From Burkholderiaceae bacterium (lineage in GTDB: Bacteria; Pseudomonadota; Gammaproteobacteria; Burkholderiales; Burkholderiaceae), in NCBI GenBank assembly GCA_017998575.1, contig JAGOCV010000058.1, positions 1 to 15,453 on the forward strand: 15,453 bases of DNA, written 5' to 3'. The notes beneath the pieces are model-generated. The model saw only the letters and a program-made list of their open reading frames with translations. It was not told where the DNA came from and ran no database searches. The position numbers were made by a program, and so were the translations under genes. Shown one piece after another: positions 1 to 6,698 of this stretch; the stretch's first letter is position 1; each line of letters begins with the position of its first letter.

Positions 1-1031
1 ATGCCGAAGCGCTCGTACACGCTGGTCTGGATTGCGCGGGCCAGAGTGACGACTTCGCCGCCCGTGGCTCCGCCGCGGTTCACCAGCACCAGCGCCTGCT
101 TCTCGTACACGCCGGCATTGCCCACCGACTTGCCCTTCCAGCCGCAGGCGTCGATGAGCCAGCCCGCAGCCAGCTTTACCGAGCCGTCCGGCATGGGGTA
201 GTGAACGATGCCCGGCTCGCGCGCGATGATGTCCGCGCACTGCTCGGGCGTGACCGTGGGGTTCTTGAAGAAGCTGCCCGCGTTGCCGATGCGGCGCGGA
301 TCGGGCAGCTTGGCGCTGCGGATCTCGCAGATCCAGTCGAAGATCTGCTGCGCCGTGGGGTGAGCCACGCCGCTCTCGGCCATCCGGCGCTCCAGGTCCA
401 GGTAGCCCAGCACCGGACGCCAGGGCTTGGGCAGCCGCAGCCGCACACGCGTGATGAGGGCCCGGCCCGCCAGGCCCATGCCGCGCGGCAGCGCGCCCTC
501 GCCTTCGGTCTGCGGCGCCACGTGCTTGAACACCGAATCTCGGTAGCCGAACGCGCATTGCGCGGCATCGAGCGTGAAGGTCTGGCCGGTCGTGAGATCC
601 ATGGCGTCGAGCGACTCGAAGCGGTCTTGCAGTTCGACGCCATAGGCACCGATGTTCTGCACCGGCGCCGCGCCCACGGTGCCGGGGATCAGGGCCAGGT
701 TTTCCAGGCCGGGCCAGCCTTGCGCCAGGCTCCAGGCCACGGCGTCGTGCCAGCGCTCGCCCGCGCCGAACTCGACCACGACGGCGCGCCCGTCTTCCGA
801 CACCTTGCGGCGCCCCTCGATCTCGACCTTGAGCACCAGCGGCTTGACGTCGCCCGTCAACACGATGTTGCTGCCGCCCCCCAGCACGAACTTGGGCGCG
901 GCAGCCAGCCCCGGCTCGGCCAGCAACGCCGCCACGTCGGCTTCGGCACGCAGGCGCACCAGGCGGTGCGCCTTGGCGACGATGCCGAAGGCGTTGCTGT
1001 CCTGCAGGGGTACGTTTTGCTCCACGAACAT
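1..1031 (-). CDS. murB: UDP-N-acetylenolpyruvoylglucosamine reductase (MurB), 3' end cut by window edge
   Basis: MurB reduces UDP-GlcNAc-enolpyruvate to UDP-MurNAc with NADPH and FAD, the second committed cytoplasmic step of peptidoglycan precursor synthesis. The reading frame is open for 343 codons from an ATG and runs off the left edge without a stop. Visible are the FAD-binding GGGSNIVL (residues 51-58), [19 protein letters not shown] (about 115-133), the YRDSVFKH stretch with the conserved Arg (R164) and [10 protein letters not shown] with the catalytic Ser (S253). The spacing matches the E. coli-type (type I) enzyme. The C-terminal segment with the catalytic Glu (expected just after YERFG) lies outside the window, so completeness cannot be judged. 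It diverges from yajQ across only 41 bp. A 305-codon frame on the other strand is an antisense shadow. Identification is firm. Confidence 0.96.
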   Translation of the reverse strand, partial: MFVEQNVPLQDSNAFGIVAKAHRLVRLRAEADVAALLAEPGLAAAPKFVLGGGSNIVLTGDVKPLVLKVEIEGRRKVSEDGRAVVVEFGAGERWHDAVAWSLAQGWPGLENLALIPGTVGAAPVQNIGAYGVELQDRFESLDAMDLTTGQTFTLDAAQCAFGYRDSVFKHVAPQTEGEGALPRGMGLAGRALITRVRLRLPKPWRPVLGYLDLERRMAESGVAHPTAQQIFDWICEIRSAKLPDPRRIGNAGSFFKNPTVTPEQCADIIAREPGIVHYPMPDGSVKLAAGWLIDACGWKGKSVGNAGVYEKQALVLVNRGGATGGEVVTLARAIQTSVYERFG

Positions 1032-1072
1032 GGGAGAATTGTCGCATTCAACATTGCTGCAACTGCCTCGCC

Positions 1073-1558
1073 ATGCCTTCTTTCGACACTGTCTGCGAAC
1101 CCAACCTCGTCGAGGTGAAGAACGCGGTGGAGAACTCATCCAAGGAAATCGGCACCCGCTTCGATTTCAAGGGTACGTCGGCCGCCATCGAGCTCAAGGA
1201 CAAGGAAATCACGATGTTCGGCGACGCCGACTTCCAGCTGGTCCAGGTCGAGGACATCCTGCGCAACAAGCTCACCAAGCGCAACGTCGACGTGCGCTTC
1301 CTCGACAAGGGTGACGTGCAGAAGATCGGCGGCGACAAGGTCAAGCAGGTCATCAAGGTGCGCAACGGCATCGAGGCCGAACAGGCCAAGAAGATCCAGA
1401 AGATCATCAAGGACAGCAAGCTCAAGGTGCAGGCCGCCATCCAGGGCGACGCGGTCCGCGTCACGGGTGCCAAGCGCGACGACCTGCAGGCCGCCATGGC
1501 CCTGATCCGCAAGGACGTGGCCGACGTGCCCCTGTCGTTCAACAATTTCCGCGACTGA
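1073..1558 (+). CDS. yajQ: YajQ family nucleotide-binding protein
   Basis: The 161-residue product matches the YajQ (UPF0234) family in length and in hallmark segments: the [21 protein letters not shown] start, the FDFKG segment (about 31-35), the KLTKRNVD region, and the ending [11 protein letters not shown]. Family members have two ferredoxin-like domains and bind nucleotides; the Xanthomonas and Pseudomonas homologues are reported cyclic di-GMP receptors. Whether this copy binds c-di-GMP cannot be told from sequence. The ATG is followed by the conserved N-terminus, so the start is secure even though no clear Shine-Dalgarno sequence lies within 20 bases upstream. It diverges from murB, and the protease gene follows after 16 bp, suggesting cotranscription. 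Confidence 0.95.
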   Translation: MPSFDTVCEPNLVEVKNAVENSSKEIGTRFDFKGTSAAIELKDKEITMFGDADFQLVQVEDILRNKLTKRNVDVRFLDKGDVQKIGGDKVKQVIKVRNGIEAEQAKKIQKIIKDSKLKVQAAIQGDAVRVTGAKRDDLQAAMALIRKDVADVPLSFNNFRD

Positions 1559-1574
1559 CGGAACCTCACGCCCC

Positions 1575-2243
1575 ATGACGCCCGCAGCGCGCCGCCGGTT
1601 CCTCGCACGGATGGGGGCCGCGCTGGCGTTGCCGGTGGCCACAGGCATGGCGCGCGCCCAGTCGGTGGCGCTGGCGGGCGTGGTGGGCAACCGGGCGCTG
1701 CTCGTCGTCGATGGCAGCGCGCCGCGCATGGTGGCGGCCGGCGAGACGTGGCAGGGCGTGCGCGTGATCTCGGCGCAGAGCGACCAGGCCCAGGTCGAGA
1801 TCGGCGGCAGGCGTCACACCTTGCGCATGGGCGACGGCGCCGTCACGGTGGGCGGCGCACCAGCCGGTGGCAGCGGCTCGCGCATCGCGTTGCAGGCCGA
1901 TTCGAGCGGCCACTTCAATACGCCGGGCTTCATCAACGGCAGGCCCGTGCAGTTCGTGGTGGACACCGGCGCCACCGTGGTGTCCATCGGCATCGGCGAT
2001 GCACAGCGCATCGGCATCAATTACGCCGCCGGCCGCGCGGTACCGATGATGACGGCCAACGGTCCCGCCACCGGCCAGCTGGTCACGCTCGACTCGGTGC
2101 GCATCAACGACGTGCAGGTGTTCGGTGTGCAGGCGGTGGTCACATCGCAGCCCATGCCCGTCGTGCTGCTGGGGAACTCGTTCCTGTCGCGCTTCTCGAT
2201 GCGGCGCGACAGCGATCAGATGGTGCTCGAGAAGCGCTACTGA
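1575..2243 (+). CDS. retropepsin-like aspartic protease with Tat-type signal and GspC-like N-terminal region
   Basis: This 222-residue protein begins with ARRRFLARMG followed by a hydrophobic stretch ending at about ARAQS (residues 26-30). The twin Arg followed by FL resembles a Tat signal, so export to the periplasm is inferred. Residues about 31-90 (LAGVVGNRALLVVDG...HTLRMGDG) look like the homology region of type II secretion GspC proteins. The C-terminal half is a clan AA, retropepsin-like domain: the catalytic motif VVDTGATVVSI has D130-T131-G132, and the second conserved element is VVLLGNSFLSRF (about 196-207). There is a single DTG, so activity would require a dimer, as in retropepsins. 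Substrate is unknown. It follows yajQ by 16 bp and converges on ridA. Bacterial relatives are usually annotated as TIGR02281-type aspartic proteases; family placement is fairly sure, function is not. Confidence 0.85.
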   Translation: MTPAARRRFLARMGAALALPVATGMARAQSVALAGVVGNRALLVVDGSAPRMVAAGETWQGVRVISAQSDQAQVEIGGRRHTLRMGDGAVTVGGAPAGGSGSRIALQADSSGHFNTPGFINGRPVQFVVDTGATVVSIGIGDAQRIGINYAAGRAVPMMTANGPATGQLVTLDSVRINDVQVFGVQAVVTSQPMPVVLLGNSFLSRFSMRRDSDQMVLEKRY

Positions 2244-2255
2244 AAGCGCTGCTCT

Positions 2256-2621
2256 TCAACCGCCCGTGGCAGCGGTGACCACGACCTCGATGCGGTAGCC
2301 GGGGTTGGCCAGCAATGCCTGCACCGTGGCGCGCGGCGGTGTGTGGCCGGCGGGCACCCAGGCGTCCCACACCGCGTTCATGCCCTCGAAATCGGCCAGG
2401 TCGGCCAGGAAGATCTGGGCCATCAGGATGCGTGTCTTGTCGCTGCCGGCCTCGGCCAGCAGGCGATCGATCATGGCCAGCACCTCGGCCGTCTGGCCGC
2501 GGATGTCCTTGTCGAGGCTGTCGGGCACCTGGCCGGCCAGGTAGGCCACCCCGTTGTGGACCGCCATCTCGGACAGGCGGGGGCCGACGTGGAACCGTTG
2601 CAGTGAAGTCGAAGCGCTCAT
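2256..2621 (-). CDS. Rid family (YjgF/YER057c/UK114) protein
   Basis: The 121-residue product has the small Rid fold signature: VAYLAGQVPD (about 25-34), the QTAEVLAMIDRLLAEAGSDKTRIL helix region, and HTPPRATVQALLANPGYRIEVVVTAA at the C-terminus. R97 in PPRATV corresponds to the Arg of RidA that holds the substrate carboxylate, and E112 to the conserved Glu near the C-terminus, so deaminase activity on reactive enamines or imines is plausible. Wording of the core (AGSDKSRIL, MNAVWDAWV) resembles a Rid subgroup distinct from archetypal RidA, so I leave the symbol blank. It is the last gene of the minus-strand group, 42 bp after plsY. No good Shine-Dalgarno sequence is visible, so coupling to upstream translation is possible. 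Confidence 0.93.
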   Translation of the reverse strand: MSASTSLQRFHVGPRLSEMAVHNGVAYLAGQVPDSLDKDIRGQTAEVLAMIDRLLAEAGSDKTRILMAQIFLADLADFEGMNAVWDAWVPAGHTPPRATVQALLANPGYRIEVVVTAATGG

Positions 2622-2663
2622 GGTGTGCGGATGCCGGAAACAGGAAGATGAAGGAACAGGCGC

Positions 2664-3293
2664 TCAGCCCTTGCGTGCGCCCAGCTTGGACTCCTTGCCC
2701 TGCAGCAGCCGCGCCATGTTCTCGCGGTGCCGGTAGAGCAGCAGGGCCGACATCGCGACGATGCAGGCGGCCACGCGCGGGTCGGCATACCAGACCGCGC
2801 CGTCACCCAACAGGAAGAAGAACGGCGCGAACACGGCCGCGACGATGGACGCCAGCGACGAGTAGCGAAAGAACACGGCGATGATGACCCACGTGGCCAG
2901 CGTCGCCAGGCCCAGCCAGGGCGAGATGCCCAGCAGCACGCCGGCCGCCGTGGCCACGCCCTTGCCGCCCTGGAAGCGGAAGAACACGGGATACAGGTGA
3001 CCGAGGAACGCGGCCAGTCCCACCAGGCCCACGGTGCCGTAGCCCAGGCCAAACTGGGGGCCGAACACCTCGGCCAGCACCACGGCTACCCAGCCCTTGG
3101 CGGCGTCGAGCAGCAGCGTGACCACCGCCGCCGCCTTGTTGCCCGAGCGCAGCACGTTGGTGGCGCCCGGGTTCTTGCTGCCATAGGTGCGCGGGTCCTT
3201 CAGGCCCATGAGGCGGGTGACGATCACGGCGAACGACAGCGAGCCCAGCAGGTAGGCCAGCAGCGCGGCGACGAGGGAATAGACGATATCCAA
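2664..3293 (-). CDS. plsY: glycerol-3-phosphate acyltransferase PlsY
   Basis: PlsY transfers an acyl group from acyl-phosphate to glycerol-3-phosphate at the inner membrane, the first step of phospholipid synthesis in bacteria that use the PlsX/PlsY route. The 209-residue sequence is rich in hydrophobic segments (about 5-25, 55-75, 83-103, 115-140 and 150-185), consistent with the family's multi-pass topology. The conserved motifs are present: [10 protein letters not shown] (37-46), FQGGKGVAT (107-115) and YRHREN (187-192). Length and an N-terminus of [18 protein letters not shown] fit the family. GGAG sits about 10 bases before the ATG. It lies 56 bp after ybaK, with a GC-rich palindrome in that gap, and 42 bp before the Rid gene. 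Confidence 0.97.
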   Translation of the reverse strand: MDIVYSLVAALLAYLLGSLSFAVIVTRLMGLKDPRTYGSKNPGATNVLRSGNKAAAVVTLLLDAAKGWVAVVLAEVFGPQFGLGYGTVGLVGLAAFLGHLYPVFFRFQGGKGVATAAGVLLGISPWLGLATLATWVIIAVFFRYSSLASIVAAVFAPFFFLLGDGAVWYADPRVAACIVAMSALLLYRHRENMARLLQGKESKLGARKG

Positions 3294-3326
3294 GACGTGT
3301 CTCCGGCAGATGGAAGGGAATCAGCG

Positions 3327-3343
3327 GCGCGGCCGGGCCGCGC
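3327..3343. repeat. GC-rich palindrome in the ybaK-plsY gap
   Basis: GCGCGGCC and GGCCGCGC flank a single central G, giving a perfect 8-base inverted repeat in the 56-bp gap. As RNA it could form a 6-bp stem with a 5-base loop. There is no following U tract, so it is more likely a processing or attenuation hairpin than a full terminator, or simply chance in GC-rich DNA. Confidence 0.5.
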
Positions 3344-3349
3344 GGCGCA

Positions 3350-3844
3350 TCATTCTGCCAGCGCGCATTGCACGGGCGCGGCACGCAGCAACCGCACGCA
3401 CACCTGCGGATCGATGCCGACCAGGTAGCCCCGGCGGCCTCCGTTGATGAGGATGCGCGGCAGCTCGAGCACCGTGGATTCGACATACACCGGCATCTCG
3501 CGCCGCGTGCCGAAGGGCGAGGTGCCGCCGACCAGGTAACCGCTGTGCCGGTTGGCAACCTCGGGCGCGCACGGCTCGACCGACTTGGCACCGATCTGCC
3601 GCGCCAGCGCCTTGGTCGAAACCTTGCGGTTGCCGTGCATGAGCACCAGCAGCGGGCGGGCGGCCTGGTCCTGCATCACCAGCGTCTTCACGACCGTGAA
3701 CGGATCGAAGCCCAGCGCCTGCGCCGAGTGCTGGGCGCCGCCATGCTCGACGTACTCGTAGGGATGCTCGGTGAAAACCACGCCAGCGGCACGCAGCACC
3801 TGCGTGGCCGGGGTTTCGCTGACGTGGGCCTCCTTGCGCGCCAT
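3350..3844 (-). CDS. ybaK: YbaK/EbsC-type Cys-tRNA(Pro) deacylase
   Basis: YbaK hydrolyses Cys-tRNA(Pro) formed when prolyl-tRNA synthetase mischarges cysteine, acting in trans in the cytoplasm. The 164-residue product contains the family core: VSETPATQVLRAAGV (8-22), FTVVKTLVMQD (49-59) with K53 at the position of the catalytic Lys, VLMHGNRKVSTKALAR (67-82), and the GGTSPFGTRREMPVYVE loop (106-122). Length is close to the usual 155-165. The ATG lies 2 bp after the tas stop, so tight translational coupling is expected. The upstream 147 codons open in the same frame are tas antiframe and not part of the gene. Related YbaK-like domains can have other editing specificity; the substrate is inferred from the family. 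Confidence 0.94.
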   Translation of the reverse strand: MARKEAHVSETPATQVLRAAGVVFTEHPYEYVEHGGAQHSAQALGFDPFTVVKTLVMQDQAARPLLVLMHGNRKVSTKALARQIGAKSVEPCAPEVANRHSGYLVGGTSPFGTRREMPVYVESTVLELPRILINGGRRGYLVGIDPQVCVRLLRAAPVQCALAE

Positions 3845-3846
3845 GC

Positions 3847-4908
3847 TCAGGCGGCGGGATCGCGCAGTTCCCAGCGGATCGCGTCGATCTTCTCGCGCAG
3901 CGCGGGCTCGAGCTTCGTGCCCCAGACGTCGAGGTTCTCGTCGAGCTGGGCCACCGAGGTCACGCCGATGATGGTGCTGGCCACGCGCCAGTTGTCGTAG
4001 CAGAACGCCAGTGCCATCTGCGTGGGCGTGAGGCCATGCTCGCGCGCCAGCGCGTTGTAGCGGCGCGCGGCGGTCAACGCGTCGGCGCGACCCCAGCGCT
4101 GCTTGCGCACCGATTCGTAGGTGGAGATGCGTGCGCCCTTGGGCGCGTCGGGGCCCTCGGTGCCCGAGGCGTCGTACTTGCCCGTCAGCAGCCCGAAGCC
4201 CAGCGGCGAGTAGGGGATGAGCGACACGCCCAGGCGGTGCATGCTCTCGTCGAGCCCGTTCTCCAGCGCGCGGCTGATCAGGCAATACACGTTCTGCACC
4301 GTCGCCACGCGCGGCAGGCCGTGCTGCTCGGCCAGCCGCACGAACTCGTGCACGCCATAGGGCGTCTCGTTGGACAGGCCGATGTGGCGGACCTTGCCGG
4401 CCTTGACCAGCGAGGCCAGCGCCTCGAGTTGCTGATGGATCGACGTGGTCGAGCGTTCCTTGGTCGGGTCGTAGTAGATGCCGCCGAAGGCCGGCACGTT
4501 GCGCTCCGGCCAGTGGATCTGGTAGAGATCGATGACGTCGGTCTTCAGGCGCTTGAGGCTGGCTTCACACGAGGCGACGATGTCCTGCGCCGTCATGCCG
4601 CCGCCCTCGCGCACCCAGGGCATGCCGCGCGAGGGGCCGGCCACCTTGGTGGCCAGCACCAGCTTCTGGCGCACGCCGGGGCGCTTGTCGAACCAGCGGC
4701 CGATGATGGACTCGGTGGCGCCATACGTCTCGCGGCGCGCCGGCACGGCGTACATCTCGGCGGTGTCGATGAAGTTCAGGCCCCGCTCGATCGCGCGGTC
4801 GAGCACGGCGTGGGCCGTGGCTTCGTCCACCTGCTCGCCGAAGGTCATCGTGCCCAGGCAGATGGGGGAAACGTTGAGGTCGCTCTGGCCGAGCCGGACT
4901 GTTTGCAT
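3847..4908 (-). CDS. tas: NADP(H)-dependent aldo/keto reductase, Tas type
   Basis: The 353-residue product is a TIM-barrel aldo/keto reductase close in length and wording to E. coli Tas (MQYHRIPHSSLEVS-like start, here MQTVRLGQSDLNVSPICLGTMTFGEQ split over residues 1-26). The catalytic tetrad can be placed at D48 (FIDTAEMY), Y53, K88 (LATKVAG) and H132 (QIHWPER). The cofactor-binding end is seen in SLIPYSPLGFGLLTGKY (about 229-245) and near ASTIIGVTSVAQL (about 308-320). The physiological substrate is unknown; E. coli Tas was found through suppression of a tyrosine auxotrophy under starvation. GGAG lies 6 bases before the ATG. It is the first gene of the minus-strand group and diverges from the alpha/beta hydrolase. 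Confidence 0.93.
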   Translation of the reverse strand: MQTVRLGQSDLNVSPICLGTMTFGEQVDEATAHAVLDRAIERGLNFIDTAEMYAVPARRETYGATESIIGRWFDKRPGVRQKLVLATKVAGPSRGMPWVREGGGMTAQDIVASCEASLKRLKTDVIDLYQIHWPERNVPAFGGIYYDPTKERSTTSIHQQLEALASLVKAGKVRHIGLSNETPYGVHEFVRLAEQHGLPRVATVQNVYCLISRALENGLDESMHRLGVSLIPYSPLGFGLLTGKYDASGTEGPDAPKGARISTYESVRKQRWGRADALTAARRYNALAREHGLTPTQMALAFCYDNWRVASTIIGVTSVAQLDENLDVWGTKLEPALREKIDAIRWELRDPAA

Positions 4909-5022
4909 GCGGAACTCCGTGACGGGGATGGAACCTTGCCGGGCCGATAGCGCGCAGCACCGGCGGCAGCGGGCGAGTGTACGGCGTCACCTGCGAGGCT
5001 GCAGGGCCTGCGGCGGCTGCCT

Positions 5023-5934
5023 ATGATCACCGCCATGTATCAGCCCCGCATTCCCTCGCGCAGCGAACACGTTCCCGTCCGCCATCAGAGCTATCACGTG
5101 CGCCTGTGGGGCCAGCCCTCGCCGGGCCAGCTGCCACTGATCATGGTGCACGGCTGGATGGACGTGGCGGCGTCCTGGCAGTTCGTGGTGGACGCGATGG
5201 CTGCGCAGCGCTGGGTGATCGCCCCCGACTGGCGCGGCTTCGGCCACACCACGGGCGCGCCGGTCGACAGCTACTGGTTCCCCGACTATCTGGCCGACCT
5301 CGACCTGCTCGTCGATCACTATGCGCCCGGCTCGCAAATCGATCTGGTGGGCCACAGCATGGGCGGCAACATCGCCATGTTCTATGCCGGCGTGCGCCCG
5401 CAACGCGTGCGACGGCTGGTCAATCTCGAAGGCTTCGGCATGCCCGCCACCCGGCCGGACGAGGCTCCCGCGCGCTACGCAAAATGGATCGACCAGGTAC
5501 GGGCCCTGCACCAGGGCGGCATGGCCTTGAAGTCCTACGACACGCATGAAGGCGTGGAGCAGCGGCTGCTCAGGACCAATCCGCGCCTGTCGGCCGACAA
5601 GGCGCAATGGCTGGCGCGCCAGTGGTCGGCGCCCGACGCGCAGGGCCGGCTGCAGATCCTCGGCGATTGCGCGCATAAGGTCGTCAACGCCCAGCTGTTC
5701 CGCGTGGAAGAGGCGCTGGCCATCTACCGCGCCATCGCCGCGCCCACGCTGGCCGTGGATGCCGAGGACGACAGCATGGGGCAGTGGTGGGGCACGCGCT
5801 ACACGCTGGCCGAATACCACGAACGCATCGCCCACGTGCGCGACCTGCGCCGCGCCAAGGTATCGGACGCCGGCCACATGCTGCACCACGACCAGCCCGA
5901 GGCGGTGGCACGGCTGATCGAAGCGTTCCTGTAA
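5023..5934 (+). CDS. alpha/beta hydrolase
   Basis: A 303-residue cytoplasmic alpha/beta hydrolase fold enzyme without signal peptide. Visible are the oxyanion-hole region LIMVHGWMD (39-47), DWRGFGHT (69-76), the nucleophile elbow GHSMGG with S112, a likely acid at D249 or D250 (VDAEDDSMG), and the catalytic His in SDAGHMLHHDQPE (H285). Substrate cannot be deduced. Two ATG starts are possible, at 5023 and four codons later at 5035; neither has a strong ribosome binding site (GGCGG-type purines lie before 5023), so the start is uncertain by four residues. It diverges from tas across 114 bp, in which I see no clear promoter. The unknown exported protein follows after 75 bp. Confidence 0.9.
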   Translation: MITAMYQPRIPSRSEHVPVRHQSYHVRLWGQPSPGQLPLIMVHGWMDVAASWQFVVDAMAAQRWVIAPDWRGFGHTTGAPVDSYWFPDYLADLDLLVDHYAPGSQIDLVGHSMGGNIAMFYAGVRPQRVRRLVNLEGFGMPATRPDEAPARYAKWIDQVRALHQGGMALKSYDTHEGVEQRLLRTNPRLSADKAQWLARQWSAPDAQGRLQILGDCAHKVVNAQLFRVEEALAIYRAIAAPTLAVDAEDDSMGQWWGTRYTLAEYHERIAHVRDLRRAKVSDAGHMLHHDQPEAVARLIEAFL

Positions 5935-6009
5935 ACCACGGGCGGCAGGATGTGACAGCAGGTATCGCCACTGGCCTGCCGCCGCGACGTTTGCCATAGT
6001 TGGCAGGGC

Positions 6010-6552
6010 ATGATGAAGTCCACACTCACGCCCCAACGCCCCAGCCCACGCAAGTCGGGGACGGTAGCCGTCCTCCCGCTTGTGCTCTGGATGGCCTGCA
6101 CCTCCAGCCCCGCCCTGGCGCAGCCGGCGCCCGAATCCATCCCGGCCACGCACGCCTGGGAGCTGACGGCTTCACCCTATACGTTCCACTGGAGCAAAGA
6201 CCCCGATCACCGCCGCGTGGGCCTGATCGGCCTGGAACGCCACGACCTCGCGCACGACTCGTTCTGGGGTCTTTCGCTGTTTTCCAATTCCTTCGGCCAG
6301 CCTTCGGCCTACGCCTACTACGGCCGCGAGTGGAACGGCCTGGCGGGCCACGAGGCGCTGTTCGCCAAGGTGTCGGCCGGCGTCCTGTACGGCTACACCG
6401 GCGAATACAAGGACAAGGTTCCTCTCAACTACAAGGGCTTCTCCCCCGCCCTCATCCCGGCCATCGGCTGGCGCTTTTCGCCACAGGATGCCGTGCAGGC
6501 GGCCGTGCTGGGCAACGCCGGTCTGATGTTCCTGTACAACCGCCGCTTCTGA
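6010..6552 (+). CDS. exported protein of unknown function, outer-membrane-like
   Basis: I do not recognise a named function. The 180-residue product starts with a basic N-region, then a hydrophobic core (about 19-30) and a signal peptidase I-like site SSPALA-Q (about 32-38), so export is likely. The mature part is rich in aromatic and small residues in alternating patterns (ELTASPYTFHWS, VLYGYTGEYKDKVPLNYKG) and ends in NRRF, a terminal Phe as in outer-membrane barrels. The core SLFSNSFGQPSAYAYYG resembles conserved hypothetical proteins I recall from Comamonadaceae, some loosely labelled glycerol-3-phosphate transporter; I would not trust that label. Starts at 6010 and 6013 are both ATG. A small inverted repeat (TGCCA/TGGCA, 5992-6005) overlaps the ribosome binding area. 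Confidence 0.75.
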   Translation: MMKSTLTPQRPSPRKSGTVAVLPLVLWMACTSSPALAQPAPESIPATHAWELTASPYTFHWSKDPDHRRVGLIGLERHDLAHDSFWGLSLFSNSFGQPSAYAYYGREWNGLAGHEALFAKVSAGVLYGYTGEYKDKVPLNYKGFSPALIPAIGWRFSPQDAVQAAVLGNAGLMFLYNRRF

Positions 6553-6561
6553 AGTGCCCCT

Positions 6562-6579
6562 CGCGGGCCGCGGCCCGCG
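6562..6579. repeat. perfect 18-bp palindrome after the unknown exported gene
   Basis: CGCGGGCCGCGGCCCGCG is fully self-complementary and could fold as a 7-bp stem with a CGCG loop, starting 10 bases after the stop of the preceding gene. No U tract follows. It may act as a 3' stabilising or termination element. Confidence 0.5.
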
Positions 6580-6585
6580 TGGACG

Positions 6586-6594
6586 TGAGAAAAT
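6586..6594 (+). promoter_or_regulatory. possible extended -10 element for prfB
   Basis: TGAGAAAAT offers the TG-n extension and a hexamer (GAAAAT) matching TATAAT at 4 of 6 positions. It lies about 105 bases before the prfB start, with no recognisable -35 hexamer. This is weak evidence; extended -10 promoters do not need a good -35. Confidence 0.25.
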
Positions 6595-6698
6595 CGCCGA
6601 CTTCGCCCGGCCTGCCTGCACGGCAGTGGCCCGGCCGCCCCGCCGGACACCGCCCCGCGCAGCCTCGCCGGCGCACACGAACACAGCGAAAGACCCTC

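Noticed and set aside
201..1118. 305-codon plus-strand frame over murB
   Set aside because: Shadow of murB, whose own frame has the FAD motif, R164 and S253.
2233..2250. AGCGCT repeated around the protease stop codon as a terminator
   Set aside because: Only 6 bp, overlaps the coding end, and there is no U tract; likely chance.
3829..3835. Perfect AAGGAGG on the minus strand just inside ybaK
   Set aside because: No start codon lies 5-9 bases downstream in any useful frame; it encodes conserved Lys-Glu-Ala near the N-terminus.
4036..4950. 304-codon plus-strand frame opposite tas
   Set aside because: Antisense shadow of the aldo/keto reductase, whose catalytic tetrad is intact on the minus strand.
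4987..6153. 388-codon minus-strand frame opposite the hydrolase
   Set aside because: Antisense shadow spanning two plus-strand genes and their gap; no motif seen.
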